From Qipengyuania polymorpha (lineage in GTDB: Bacteria; Pseudomonadota; Alphaproteobacteria; Sphingomonadales; Sphingomonadaceae): DNA of 64,000 nt. Shown in pieces: positions 1 to 9,297 of the stretch (positions are counted from its first letter, which is position 1; each line of letters opens with the position of its first letter). The position numbers and the translations under genes are program-made. The stretch spans positions 930,001 to 994,000 of the forward strand of contig NZ_JAIGNK010000001.1 in NCBI RefSeq assembly GCF_019711435.1. Direction: 5' to 3'. The notes beneath the pieces are model-generated. The model did not search any database. It was not told the origin of the DNA and saw nothing but the letters and a program-made list of their open reading frames with translations.

Positions 1-94
1 CGCGCGGGTCCGGTTCTCGCGATTGCCCGACGCTGACGCTGGCGGTCATGGCAAGGGCCAGTGACAGGGCGGCGGCGGCAGGGGCAAAACGCAT
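1..94 (-). CDS. Exported protein, N-terminal fragment cut by the window edge
   Basis: Only the first 31 codons are present. They start at an ATG on the minus strand and run off the left edge. The visible peptide begins MRFAPAAAALSLALAMTASV, a typical Sec signal peptide with an arginine n-region and an alanine/leucine-rich core, followed by SVGQSREPDPR. The protein is therefore very probably exported to the periplasm. Nothing in the fragment reveals a function. It is transcribed in the same direction as rsmB, about 60 bases downstream of it. Confidence 0.6.
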   Translation of the reverse strand, partial: MRFAPAAAALSLALAMTASVSVGQSREPDPR

Positions 95-155
95 AATCGT
101 CTCCGTTAGCGAGGGTTTCGCGGATGGCTGGGTGCTAACCATAGAGCGAAAGCTA

Positions 156-1334
156 TCACGGTCTAGCTGCACAGGCGATGAAAAATCCGTCCGTACCGTC
201 GTGATACGGAGTGAGCCGCATCCCGTTCCCGCGTTTACGACCTGCAGGGAGGGAAAAGTCCTGCGCTTCGAATATGTTAACCCTGTCCAGAAAGGTTGAA
301 AACTGCCCCGACCCTTCCTCGTCGAGCAGCGAGCATGTGACGTAGATGATCCGCCCTCCCGGTTTCACGAGCCTTGCGGCAAGGTCGAGCAGTTCGGCCT
401 GGAGCGTGGTGAGCCGCGCCAGTTCCGCCTCGTCGAGCCGCCAGCGCGCCTCGGGATTGCGGCGCCATGTGCCGGTACCCGAGCACGGCGCATCGACCAT
501 CACTGCATCGGCCTGGCCTTCGAGGTCGGCCAGAGCTTCGAACTCGCGCTTGGGGTCGAGCAGGCGGGTCTCGATGATGGTGGCTCCTGCCCGCTCGGTA
601 CGCGGCGCGAGGCGCGATAGGCGGCCACGGTCGGTATCCGACGCGATGAGGCGCCCGAGATTGTCCATCGCTGCGGCAAGAGCGAGAGTCTTGCCCCCTC
701 CCCCGGCGCACAGGTCGATGATGGTTTCGCCCGGCTGCGCATTCACTGCAAGGCAGGCAAGCTGCGAGCCGGTGTCCTGCACCTCTACCTTGCCCTCGCG
801 CCATTCAGGCCATTGCTCGACCTGCGTTCCCGCTTCGAGGCGGAGGCCATGGGGCGCGGCGGTGTGTTCGGCTTCGAGAGGTAGCGTGAGCGTAGCACGC
901 TCGGCCTTCAACGTGTTGACGCGCAGGTCCAGCGGGGCGCGGCCGAGCAGGGCATCGGCTTCTGCACCTTCGATGTCGGACGCGGCCAGCTTTTCTGACA
1001 GCCATACCGGAGCGATACCGCCCTCAGCTGCCTCCTCGCCGTCACCGATTGCGGCGGGACCGTAATTCGAGCCATCGAACAGCGGTGCAATGCTCTCATC
1101 GGTCTCCGCGAGACGCAGCATAGCAGCGCGGCCGTTTGCCGGAACCGGCCCGCAGGCGCGAATGGCAGCATAAACCAGTTCGCGGATGGCGCGACGGTCT
1201 TTCGACCCGGCGAAGCGGTTATTGCGAAACCACTCGGCGAGGATACGGTCGGCCGGCGCGCCCTTGGTACGCGCGGCTTCAATGATGGTGTCGAGCAGCT
1301 CTATCGAGGTCTGGACACGGGCTGCAGGGGTCAT
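156..1334 (-). CDS. rsmB: 16S rRNA (cytosine-C5) methyltransferase, RsmB/Sun family
   Basis: 392 aa. The N-terminal ~130 residues resemble the NusB-like RNA-binding part of RsmB, and the C-terminal half is a Rossmann-fold SAM methyltransferase. Visible motifs are the SAM loop DLCAGGGGKT, the PCSG motif in VDAPCSGTGTWRRNPEARW, and the second conserved cysteine in YVTCSLLDEEG. The family methylates a 16S rRNA cytosine (C967 in E. coli) using these two cysteines. Length is slightly below the ~430 aa E. coli enzyme. It lies downstream of guaB on the same strand, with a palindromic repeat in the 96-base gap. A related RsmF-type specificity cannot be excluded by eye. Confidence 0.88.
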   Translation of the reverse strand: MTPAARVQTSIELLDTIIEAARTKGAPADRILAEWFRNNRFAGSKDRRAIRELVYAAIRACGPVPANGRAAMLRLAETDESIAPLFDGSNYGPAAIGDGEEAAEGGIAPVWLSEKLAASDIEGAEADALLGRAPLDLRVNTLKAERATLTLPLEAEHTAAPHGLRLEAGTQVEQWPEWREGKVEVQDTGSQLACLAVNAQPGETIIDLCAGGGGKTLALAAAMDNLGRLIASDTDRGRLSRLAPRTERAGATIIETRLLDPKREFEALADLEGQADAVMVDAPCSGTGTWRRNPEARWRLDEAELARLTTLQAELLDLAARLVKPGGRIIYVTCSLLDEEGSGQFSTFLDRVNIFEAQDFSLPAGRKRGNGMRLTPYHDGTDGFFIACAARP

Positions 1335-1350
1335 AGGCTTGGCTCAATAT

Positions 1351-1416
1351 CCGTTCGGTTCGAGCGAAGTCGAGAACCGCTGCACAACGTGTCTCGACTT
1401 CGCTCGACACGAACGG
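1351..1416. repeat. Palindromic repeat between rsmB and guaB
   Basis: Two 25-base arms (1351-1375 and 1392-1416) are reverse complements except at two adjacent positions and flank a 16-base loop. The core is CGAGCGAAGTCGAG and its complement. Repeats with this kind of core are common as dispersed intergenic elements in sphingomonad genomes (recollection, not checked). It lies just after the guaB stop, so it could act as an RNA stem that ends or stabilises the guaB transcript. Only one copy was seen in this window. Confidence 0.7.
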
Positions 1417-1430
1417 TGAAGTGGGCGCGA

Positions 1431-2957
<1,527 letters not shown>

Positions 2958-2974
2958 CTAGTGGGGGGCGAGGT

Positions 2975-3664
2975 TCAGTAAAGAAAGAATATACCGGTCG
3001 CAGCGATGACGTTCCAACCGACATGCGCGACCACCGGCGAAACCAAGCGCTTGCCACGCCACCAGTAAAGTAGCGACAATGTCAGGCCTCCATAAAGGCC
3101 GGTGTCGATCACACCTGCCCAGCCCTGATATCCATGGCTCAAGCCAAAAACTATGACGACGATGACGGTTGCGGCGGTTCGGGCGGCAATTCCATCGCGA
3201 AAAAGCAGTGCGATCCCTCCAAGCAAGAGACCGCGAAACAGGAATTCCTCTGCACTCGAACCAAATAACGCGAGCCCCATGAAGGCGGCCAAGTCCGACC
3301 ATTCCTTACCCAATTGGGCAGAGTTTGCGATAACATCGCTTCGCTCGGCTCCGCCCGTGGCGGGTATGATGAGGAGAAATTGGATCGCCGCGAAAATCAA
3401 CGCCACAGCGGCACCCACAAGGAAGTCACCCCGCGCCTTGTCGAATGTGAAGCCCGCCTCGACTGGGTTCATGCGCGCCAATTTCATTGCCAGTAGCACC
3501 ACCGCGCCTCCGCCAATAAATTGCCCAATACCAAGCAGAGTGTATCGCAGACCTTGTTCAAGCCCGAGACCCTTCGTCACGGCGAAGTCGATTGAAATGG
3601 CCACCGCATACCATGCGACAAAGCCGAAAATCAGCGAGAAGAAGAGACGAAGGCTGTTGTTCAT
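2975..3664 (-). CDS. CPBP family intramembrane metalloprotease (CAAX protease-like)
   Basis: About 229 aa from the ATG at 3664. An upstream in-frame TTG at 3700 would run through a palindrome and is less likely. Several hydrophobic segments indicate an inner-membrane protein. The conserved CPBP/Abi motifs are present: EE followed by R in SAEEFLFRGLLLGG, the histidine in GLSHGYQGW, and HVGWN near the C-terminus. In this family these residues bind the catalytic metal. Substrates are unknown for most bacterial members, and some act in bacteriocin immunity or membrane-protein processing. It is monocistronic, with a perfect inverted repeat just upstream of the start that may bind a repressor. Confidence 0.8.
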   Translation of the reverse strand: MNNSLRLFFSLIFGFVAWYAVAISIDFAVTKGLGLEQGLRYTLLGIGQFIGGGAVVLLAMKLARMNPVEAGFTFDKARGDFLVGAAVALIFAAIQFLLIIPATGGAERSDVIANSAQLGKEWSDLAAFMGLALFGSSAEEFLFRGLLLGGIALLFRDGIAARTAATVIVVIVFGLSHGYQGWAGVIDTGLYGGLTLSLLYWWRGKRLVSPVVAHVGWNVIAATGIFFLY

Positions 3665-3672
3665 GCGACTTG

Positions 3673-3694
3673 CTGTATTGCCATAGCAATACAG
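3673..3694. promoter_or_regulatory. Perfect inverted repeat upstream of the CPBP protease
   Basis: CTGTATTGC and its exact complement GCAATACAG flank a 4-base spacer. The site lies 9-30 bases upstream of the CPBP ATG, which suits an operator overlapping the promoter or 5' leader. Which regulator would bind is not evident, and none is encoded next to it. A transcript hairpin is the alternative. Confidence 0.5.
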
Positions 3695-3728
3695 AATCAA
3701 GCCCGCTCAGTTCTAAGGGACTTTCTTC

Positions 3729-4484
3729 TCACTCCGCAGTCCACCCACCATCGACGCTCCAGTTGGCGCCGTTCACGTTCTGCGCTTCGTCGCGGCACAG
3801 GAACACCGCCAGCGCGCCGATTTCCTCAGGCTGGACGAATTTCTTGGTCGCCTGTTTCACCAGCAGCACGTCGTTGATGACTTCTTCGCGGCTCATTCCG
3901 CGTGCCTTCATCGTGTCGGGGATCTGGTTCTCGACCAGCGGGGTCCAGACATAGCCGGGGCTGATGCAGTTGGCCGTGATGCCGTCGGCGGCCAGCTCCA
4001 GCGCGATGGTCTTGGTGAAGCCGTCGAGGCCGTGCTTGGCGGAATTGTAGGCGCTCTTGAAGGGCGAGGCGACCTTGGAGTGCGCGCTGGCGGTATTGAT
4101 GATGCGGCCCCAGCCCTTCTTCTTCATCCCCGGTACGGCGAGCCGCGTGGTGTGGAAGGCAGCGGTAAGGTTGAGCGCGATGATCGTGTCCCACTTGGAA
4201 ACCGGGAATTCCTCGACCGGCGCGACATGCTGCATCCCCGCGTTGTTGACGAGGATGTCGATGCCGCCCGCTTCCGCCATCATCTCCTCGATTTGCGGCA
4301 CGTCGGTGAGGTCCGCGCCCGAATGCGTCGCACCCAGTTCCTCGCACAATTTTGCGATTTCCGCCTCGTCACCGAAGCCGTTGAGGACGACGCTGGCGCC
4401 CTCCTTTGCCAGCGCGCGGGCGATGGCGAGGCCGATGCCGCTGGTCGATCCGGTAACAAGGGCGCGCTTACCTTCGAGAAACAT
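3729..4484 (-). CDS. bdhA: 3-hydroxybutyrate dehydrogenase (SDR)
   Basis: 251 aa, classical short-chain dehydrogenase. It has the NAD-binding TGSTSGIG motif, NNAG in ILVNNAGMQH, the catalytic serine in INTASAHSKVASP, and YNSAK with the catalytic Tyr and Lys. The extended WTPLVENQIPDT region and the GGWTAE C-terminus are characteristic of D-3-hydroxybutyrate dehydrogenase, which interconverts 3-hydroxybutyrate and acetoacetate. This fits PHA turnover, and the window encodes a PHA synthase and a depolymerase at 46-49 kb. It has its own ATG and appears monocistronic. A different SDR substrate is possible but less likely. Confidence 0.85.
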   Translation of the reverse strand: MFLEGKRALVTGSTSGIGLAIARALAKEGASVVLNGFGDEAEIAKLCEELGATHSGADLTDVPQIEEMMAEAGGIDILVNNAGMQHVAPVEEFPVSKWDTIIALNLTAAFHTTRLAVPGMKKKGWGRIINTASAHSKVASPFKSAYNSAKHGLDGFTKTIALELAADGITANCISPGYVWTPLVENQIPDTMKARGMSREEVINDVLLVKQATKKFVQPEEIGALAVFLCRDEAQNVNGANWSVDGGWTAE

Positions 4485-4573
4485 TTGGCTCTCCGAGCGT
4501 TAGGTGAACAATTACCAACGGCCATCGCGCACAGGGAGCGCGCTGTAAAGCGGCCAATCCAAAGGGGAGACAC

Positions 4574-5428
4574 ATGCGGCTCAATCCGTTCAACACCGGC
4601 GATATCAAGGTCCGTTCGAGCAGCGGAGGCGGTGTGGGCAAGGCCGGCGGTATCGGCTGCGGCACCATCATCATCGCTGCGCTTGGCTATTTCGTGTTCG
4701 GCCTCGACCCGTTCCAGACTGCGGCGACGGTCGAAAGCGTGCAGCAGGGCACGCAAACCTCGGGTCCGGCCAACACCAATGAGCAGGAAATCTGCACCAG
4801 CAGCCAGTATGCGCGCGAAGCCTGCGACGGGCTGACCTCGCTCAACCGCACCTGGGCGCGCGTGTTCGAGGAGCAGGGCCTCGGCGACCGCTTCCAGCAG
4901 CCGACGCTCGACCTCTACAGCGGCGCGGTACGCACCGCCTGCGGCTCGGGCAATTCCTCGATGGGACCGTTCTACTGCCCCGGCGACCAGACGATTTACA
5001 TCGACACCAGCTTCTATGACCAACTGGCGCGTATGGCGGGGAACAGCGGCGACTTCGCGCGCTATTACGTCCTCGCGCATGAGTATGGCCACCACATCCA
5101 GACCATCACCGGTATCTCGGGGCAAATCCGCAGCGCACAGCAACGCGCCACGAGCCGTGGTCAGGCGAACCAGCTGCAGGTGCGCATGGAATTGCAGGCA
5201 GACTGCTATGCCGGTGTCTGGGCAGGCAAGAACCGCAACCTCATCGAGCCGGGCGATATCGAGGAAGGTATGGAGGCCGCTGCAGCCATCGGCGACGACC
5301 GCCTAACGCAGGGACGCGTCTCGGCCGAGAACTTCACCCACGGCACCAGCGCTCAGCGGAGCCAGGCGCTTCGCACCGGTCTTCGTGGTGACGACAAGGC
5401 CTGCGACGAATACACCATCGTTCGCTGA
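4574..5428 (+). CDS. Neutral zinc metallopeptidase, YpfJ/KPN_02809 family
   Basis: 284 aa. A short cytosolic N-terminus (MRLNPFNTGDIKVRSSSGGG) is followed by one membrane anchor at about residues 28-48 (CGTIIIAALGYFVFGL), so the body is likely periplasmic. The zinc motif is HEYGHHIQ within LAHEYGHHIQTITGI, and the downstream MELQADCYAGVW supplies the third ligand region. The family is widespread, often called putative neutral zinc metallopeptidase, with no well-defined substrate. The gene has its own promoter space and converges on creD, separated from it by a strong hairpin. Confidence 0.85.
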   Translation: MRLNPFNTGDIKVRSSSGGGVGKAGGIGCGTIIIAALGYFVFGLDPFQTAATVESVQQGTQTSGPANTNEQEICTSSQYAREACDGLTSLNRTWARVFEEQGLGDRFQQPTLDLYSGAVRTACGSGNSSMGPFYCPGDQTIYIDTSFYDQLARMAGNSGDFARYYVLAHEYGHHIQTITGISGQIRSAQQRATSRGQANQLQVRMELQADCYAGVWAGKNRNLIEPGDIEEGMEAAAAIGDDRLTQGRVSAENFTHGTSAQRSQALRTGLRGDDKACDEYTIVR

Positions 5429-5446
5429 GCCACGTCAGCACGAGAG

Positions 5447-5478
5447 AGAGGCGCGGACCGGTCGTGGTCCGCGCCTCT
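5447..5478 (+). terminator. Rho-independent terminator of the zinc metallopeptidase gene
   Basis: Perfect 13-bp stem (AGAGGCGCGGACC at 5447-5459 pairing with 5466-5478), 6-base loop, then TTCCTTGTT. It begins 18 bases after the stop and lies between convergent genes. The reverse strand lacks a T-run, so it mainly serves the plus-strand gene. Confidence 0.75.
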
Positions 5479-5498
5479 TCCTTGTTGCAGTGCCAAAC

Positions 5499-6887
5499 CT
5501 ATTCGGCCGAGCGCTCATCGCCCTTGGTCACTTCGGACCATTCGACGTTGCGGGTTGCATACATCACGCCCGCCAGTGCCATGAACATCATCACCGAGCC
5601 GACGATGAGCGAGGCGTCTTCGAGGCTTAGCAACACATAGAGCACGCCATAGAGCACGGTCAGCAGCGTTCCGATGAAACCCGCCCGCTTCCATCCTCCC
5701 AGCACCGCCGCGCTATAGGCGGTCAGCAATCCGATGATGGCGGCGCTCGCAATCACATAGGCGATGGCAAAGCCGGTCCACTCGGCAAAGGCCAGCAGCA
5801 GCACGAAGAACAGGATCAGTCCAGCCCCGGTCAAAAGGTACTCCGCCGCCGCCACGCGCGCGCCACCGACCACGTCGAACAGCAGGAAGGCAACGAAGGT
5901 GAAACCGATGAACAGGAATCCGTATTTGACGCTGCGGTCGACCTGCGCGTAAATATCCCCCGGTTCGACCAGGCTGATGGTGGCGGTCTCGCTGTCTTCG
6001 CTTTCGTAATAGCCCTCCGGCACCATCCCGTCATAGGCTTCGCGCGCCATGATGTGGGGAGGCTCGAAATCTTCCGCTGCCACCATCGGCTGGTTCAGCG
6101 CCAGGTTCCCGATCGACCAGCGTGCGGAGAACCCGTCGTTGCCGATATCCCTTTCATCAGGGATAAAGCCGCCGCCGAATGCGGGATGCGGCCAAGTCGA
6201 GGTGACGCTCCAGTCGGTCTGCCCGCCAAGCGGCATGAGCGTAATCTGGCGGCTGCCGCGCAGCGTGTAGTCGTAGTTTACAACCAGCGGCTTGCCACCC
6301 GACCAGTCGATTGCCCCGTGAAAGCCCGCACCATCGCTGGCGCGTGTGCCGCCGCCGGGCTCAAGGGCGAGCGGCTTGCCGCCAACGCGCACATTTGCTG
6401 CGGCCCGTAACCCCCTCGGGTCCGACGCGCCGAAGCGAATTTGCGCCTCGCCTAGTAAAAGACGGTCGCGGGATACGCCGGGAATCGAGAATTCTTCCGG
6501 CAGCTCGAACCGCGCCTTTCCCTCCATGTCTGCAAGATAAATCACGGTCTCGTAGAGCGCCTTCTTCTTTCGCTCCGGTGCCAGTCCGGTCTCAAGCTGG
6601 TGCCGAACCGGCGACACGAAAATCGACTTGCGCACGAGATTGGTGCGGACGACCGGATTGCCGTCGACCACCTCATTGACCGTGCGCACTTCGTTGTAGG
6701 GGATCTCGATCACCGGACCCGAGACGACCTGCGCCCCGCCCGAACCGGCGGTTATCGTGCGCTCGGCAATGCGCGCCTGCCCTTGCCGGTCGTTCACCAG
6801 AGCATAGACCATGAGCAGGGGCACCAGCAGCACGAAGCCGCAAAGGCCTGCCATGAATAATTTGAAGCCGGGGGATTTGTCTCTCAT
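5499..6887 (-). CDS. creD: Inner membrane protein CreD
   Basis: 462 aa, as expected for CreD. An N-terminal transmembrane segment (SPGFKLFMAGLCGFVLLVPL) is followed by a large periplasmic domain of about 300 residues with the typical sequence LPEEFSIPGVSRDRLLLGEAQI region, then five or six closely spaced C-terminal transmembrane helices. In E. coli creD belongs to the CreBC regulon, is linked to envelope integrity, and is induced during beta-lactam stress. Here no creBC genes are adjacent. It lies immediately downstream of, and on the same strand as, the BlaI/M56 pair, although a terminator separates them. Confidence 0.9.
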   Translation of the reverse strand: MRDKSPGFKLFMAGLCGFVLLVPLLMVYALVNDRQGQARIAERTITAGSGGAQVVSGPVIEIPYNEVRTVNEVVDGNPVVRTNLVRKSIFVSPVRHQLETGLAPERKKKALYETVIYLADMEGKARFELPEEFSIPGVSRDRLLLGEAQIRFGASDPRGLRAAANVRVGGKPLALEPGGGTRASDGAGFHGAIDWSGGKPLVVNYDYTLRGSRQITLMPLGGQTDWSVTSTWPHPAFGGGFIPDERDIGNDGFSARWSIGNLALNQPMVAAEDFEPPHIMAREAYDGMVPEGYYESEDSETATISLVEPGDIYAQVDRSVKYGFLFIGFTFVAFLLFDVVGGARVAAAEYLLTGAGLILFFVLLLAFAEWTGFAIAYVIASAAIIGLLTAYSAAVLGGWKRAGFIGTLLTVLYGVLYVLLSLEDASLIVGSVMMFMALAGVMYATRNVEWSEVTKGDERSAE

Positions 6888-6970
6888 CGCGTTTCTCCAT
6901 CGTTACCTGCGATGAAGCGTTCTGTGTGAGCGATGAATTGAATTCAGGGTGAATTGCTCCTGCATGAACG

Positions 6971-7006
6971 AAAAACGGCCGATCCCCCGCTGTGAGGGAC
7001 CGGCCG
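6971..7006 (-). terminator. Terminator downstream of the blaI-M56 operon
   Basis: An 11-bp stem (6976-6986 with 6996-7006, one A/C mismatch) with core CGGCCG is followed on the minus strand by five Ts (6971-6975). It lies 27 bases after the M56 stop and before creD, so it separates the two minus-strand units. Confidence 0.75.
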
Positions 7007-7032
7007 CTTCGCCCGCAGGGGGGGCCTTGGCG

Positions 7033-8748
7033 TTAGTTGGAACTTTGCAGCGCGGCCATCTCCTGATCGATGGAGCGCAGCGCTTCTGCGCGTTCTTCGG
7101 GTGTCAGGCTGCGTTCGGTTTCAATCGCGGCACGGGCGGTGCGCAGCGCACCCATCGCCAGCTTGTCGGCATTCGCCTCGCACACGAACATGGTGACCTT
7201 GCCATCCGAACTTTCTTCGGTGTGGATGAGCTTTTCCTTGTCCTTGCATTTCATCACGACGCGCGGAGCAGAGGCCATGGCCTCGGCACGTGCCTCGGCA
7301 GCCCCCGCCTGTGCTTCGGCGACAGCAAGCCGGATTTCACGCCGCATCTCGCCATTCTCCCCGAGCTCGCGGCGCAATTCGCGCATCTCGCGGCGCAGTT
7401 CGCCATCCTCGGCGAATTGCTGGCGAAGGCTGGCCATTTCCTCGCGGAACCGTGCCCGTTCGGCCTCGCTCATCTGCTCCCAGCCCTTGCCGTTGTAACG
7501 GATCTTGCGCTTGACGATCTTGCCGTCCTCGCCGCGTTCGATCTCGCGCTCGATCTGCACGATCCTGTGTTCGGCTTCGTCGAGTTCGCGCTCGGCGCGG
7601 GTGAATTCTTCCTCGGCTTCGTCGAACTGGCGTTCGATGTCGATCTCGACTTCGGTCATCCCGTCCTGCTCCTGCTGGACATCGGCCTCGGTCCACACAT
7701 CGACCTCGGCGGCCTGAGCTGCTGCAACGAGCGCAGTCGGCGCACCTTCGGCGTAACAGATGGACGCGGTGAGCGGCACGGCCAGGAAAGCACTGGCAAT
7801 TGCGGCGCGCCCGGTAAGGCGGCGACGCGGCGAAATATCGGACATGGATAAGCTCCTCAAACGATGGATTATCGATTTGTCCCCCAGAACCGGACAGGCC
7901 ATCGGTGCAGCCAGCGCGGGGCGCGGCGCTACCGAGGTGTGGCGTGCGAAATCGGCGATAATGCCGGCATAGGCGGCGCGCTCTTCCCGCGGACGGGTGG
8001 CGACAACACGGGCATCGCAAAAGGCTTCCTGGTCGCGGCGCAAGGCCTGCCAACCGAGCCAGCCAAGCGGATTGAACCAGTGGATGGCGAACAGCGGCTG
8101 CACGGCCATGTTGGCGAGCAGGTCGCCGCCGCGGTGGTGTGCCAGCTCGTGCTCGATGGCGAGGTCGCGCTGGTGGCGGTTGCGGCTGGTCATGAAACCC
8201 ACCGGCAGCGCAATGACGCGGTCGATGACACCGAAGGCCATGGGGCCCGAAATGGCCGGCGTTTCGACCAGGCGAATGGACCCGACATCACCGACCGGAC
8301 GCGCATCCTCGAGCAGTTCGCGGCGCAGTTCGAAATAGAGCCAGAAACGTCGCACGAGGAAGACCAGCGCCCCGCCCAGCCACAGCAAGAGCATGGGCGT
8401 GAGGAAATCCACCGGCGGCTGGCTCGCAGCGACGACGGTCGGCGCACTCGCGCCCGGCTCGGCGAGTGGCAGGACGACAGCATCCGACTGGTAAGCGAAA
8501 GTCGGGGCTTCCACCGGCGCAGCGGTCTGCTGCACCGTATGCGCCAGCGGGCGCATCCACTGCGGAAGGGTGAACGGCGGAAAAAGAAGGCGCGCCAGTG
8601 GCAGGAACCACAGCGCATAGGCCGCCCCTGCCCCGAAATAACGCGCCACAGGGCGGCGCAGCAGCATGACCAGCGCAATCAGCGCCCCGGTCCACAGCAG
8701 CGTGTCGAAAAGGAACCAGTTCCAGTATTCGCGCAGAAGCTCGGTCAT
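7033..8748 (-). CDS. BlaR1-like M56 family metallopeptidase without a penicillin-binding domain
   Basis: 571 aa from the ATG at 8748, which overlaps the BlaI stop by 4 bases (ATGA). N-terminal membrane helices (about residues 12-60 and 115-135) are followed by the M56 domain, with zinc motif HELAHH at 200-205. In BlaR1/MecR1 this cytosolic protease activity leads to BlaI cleavage once a ligand is sensed. Here the region after the last membrane helix (about 340 onward) is not the SxxK penicillin-binding sensor. It is a highly charged Glu/Arg coiled coil of about 150 residues, followed by a small conserved C-terminal part (MKCKDKEKLIH). The signal detected is therefore probably not direct beta-lactam acylation. 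Confidence 0.85.
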   Translation of the reverse strand: MTELLREYWNWFLFDTLLWTGALIALVMLLRRPVARYFGAGAAYALWFLPLARLLFPPFTLPQWMRPLAHTVQQTAAPVEAPTFAYQSDAVVLPLAEPGASAPTVVAASQPPVDFLTPMLLLWLGGALVFLVRRFWLYFELRRELLEDARPVGDVGSIRLVETPAISGPMAFGVIDRVIALPVGFMTSRNRHQRDLAIEHELAHHRGGDLLANMAVQPLFAIHWFNPLGWLGWQALRRDQEAFCDARVVATRPREERAAYAGIIADFARHTSVAPRPALAAPMACPVLGDKSIIHRLRSLSMSDISPRRRLTGRAAIASAFLAVPLTASICYAEGAPTALVAAAQAAEVDVWTEADVQQEQDGMTEVEIDIERQFDEAEEEFTRAERELDEAEHRIVQIEREIERGEDGKIVKRKIRYNGKGWEQMSEAERARFREEMASLRQQFAEDGELRREMRELRRELGENGEMRREIRLAVAEAQAGAAEARAEAMASAPRVVMKCKDKEKLIHTEESSDGKVTMFVCEANADKLAMGALRTARAAIETERSLTPEERAEALRSIDQEMAALQSSN

Positions 8749-9134
8749 TTGCGCATCTCCCTCAAGAGCGCCTCGATTTCCTCGAGGTCGGCATCGCTCA
8801 GCGCCTCGTTCTCGGCCAGATGCGCGAAGAGCGGCGCTGCCCGCCCGCCGAACAGCCGGTCGACCAGGCGGCGGCTTTCCCCGCCGACATAGTCGGAGCG
8901 TTCGATAAGCGGATGGTAGAGGAACTTGCGTCCCTCGGGCTCGGTGCCGACTGCGCCCTTGCTGACGAGGCGGCTGAGGAGTGTCTTGACGGTCGGGATA
9001 GACCAGTCGTTGGCCTTGCAGACCCGCTCGCAAACATCGGATGCGGCGAGCGGGCTCTTGTCCCACAGCGCTTCCATCACGGCGTGCTCGGCTTCGCTGA
9101 TACGCTCTCCGACAGCCTGTTTGCGCTTACCCAT
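8745..9134 (-). CDS. blaI: BlaI/MecI/CopY family transcriptional repressor
   Basis: 129 aa, the normal size. The winged-helix N-terminus (ISEAEHAVMEALWDKSPLAA, then the recognition-helix region SIPTVKTLLSRLVSKGAV) and the C-terminal dimerisation part match the BlaI/MecI family. These dimers repress their own operon and beta-lactamase genes until cleaved by the partner M56 protease, which is encoded next with a 4-base overlap. A 17-base palindrome 45 bases upstream is a plausible operator. The targets could include the two beta-lactamases at 14-18 kb, but no matching palindrome was recognised there. Confidence 0.9.
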   Translation of the reverse strand: MGKRKQAVGERISEAEHAVMEALWDKSPLAASDVCERVCKANDWSIPTVKTLLSRLVSKGAVGTEPEGRKFLYHPLIERSDYVGGESRRLVDRLFGGRAAPLFAHLAENEALSDADLEEIEALLREMRK

Positions 9135-9178
9135 TTCGACTCACTCCCTGACAAGGCGCTTCGTGTTCGATTACGCCT

Positions 9179-9195
9179 GTAGCCATAATGACTAC
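9179..9195. promoter_or_regulatory. Candidate BlaI operator
   Basis: GTAGCCATAATGACTAC is a near-perfect 17-base palindrome (one mismatched pair) located 45-61 bases upstream of the blaI ATG. GTAG/CTAC half-sites resemble the TGTA/TACA elements of known BlaI and MecI operators. Autoregulation is inferred from position and family. Confidence 0.5.
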
Positions 9196-9297
9196 GTTTG
9201 TAAACATGAAGCGTGGATGAATGCTTGTTCAGCTTCCGGTCGCAGGGTCAGAATGCAAACGCTCTTCTACCTGACCACAGATTCTATCGACCAGCGC

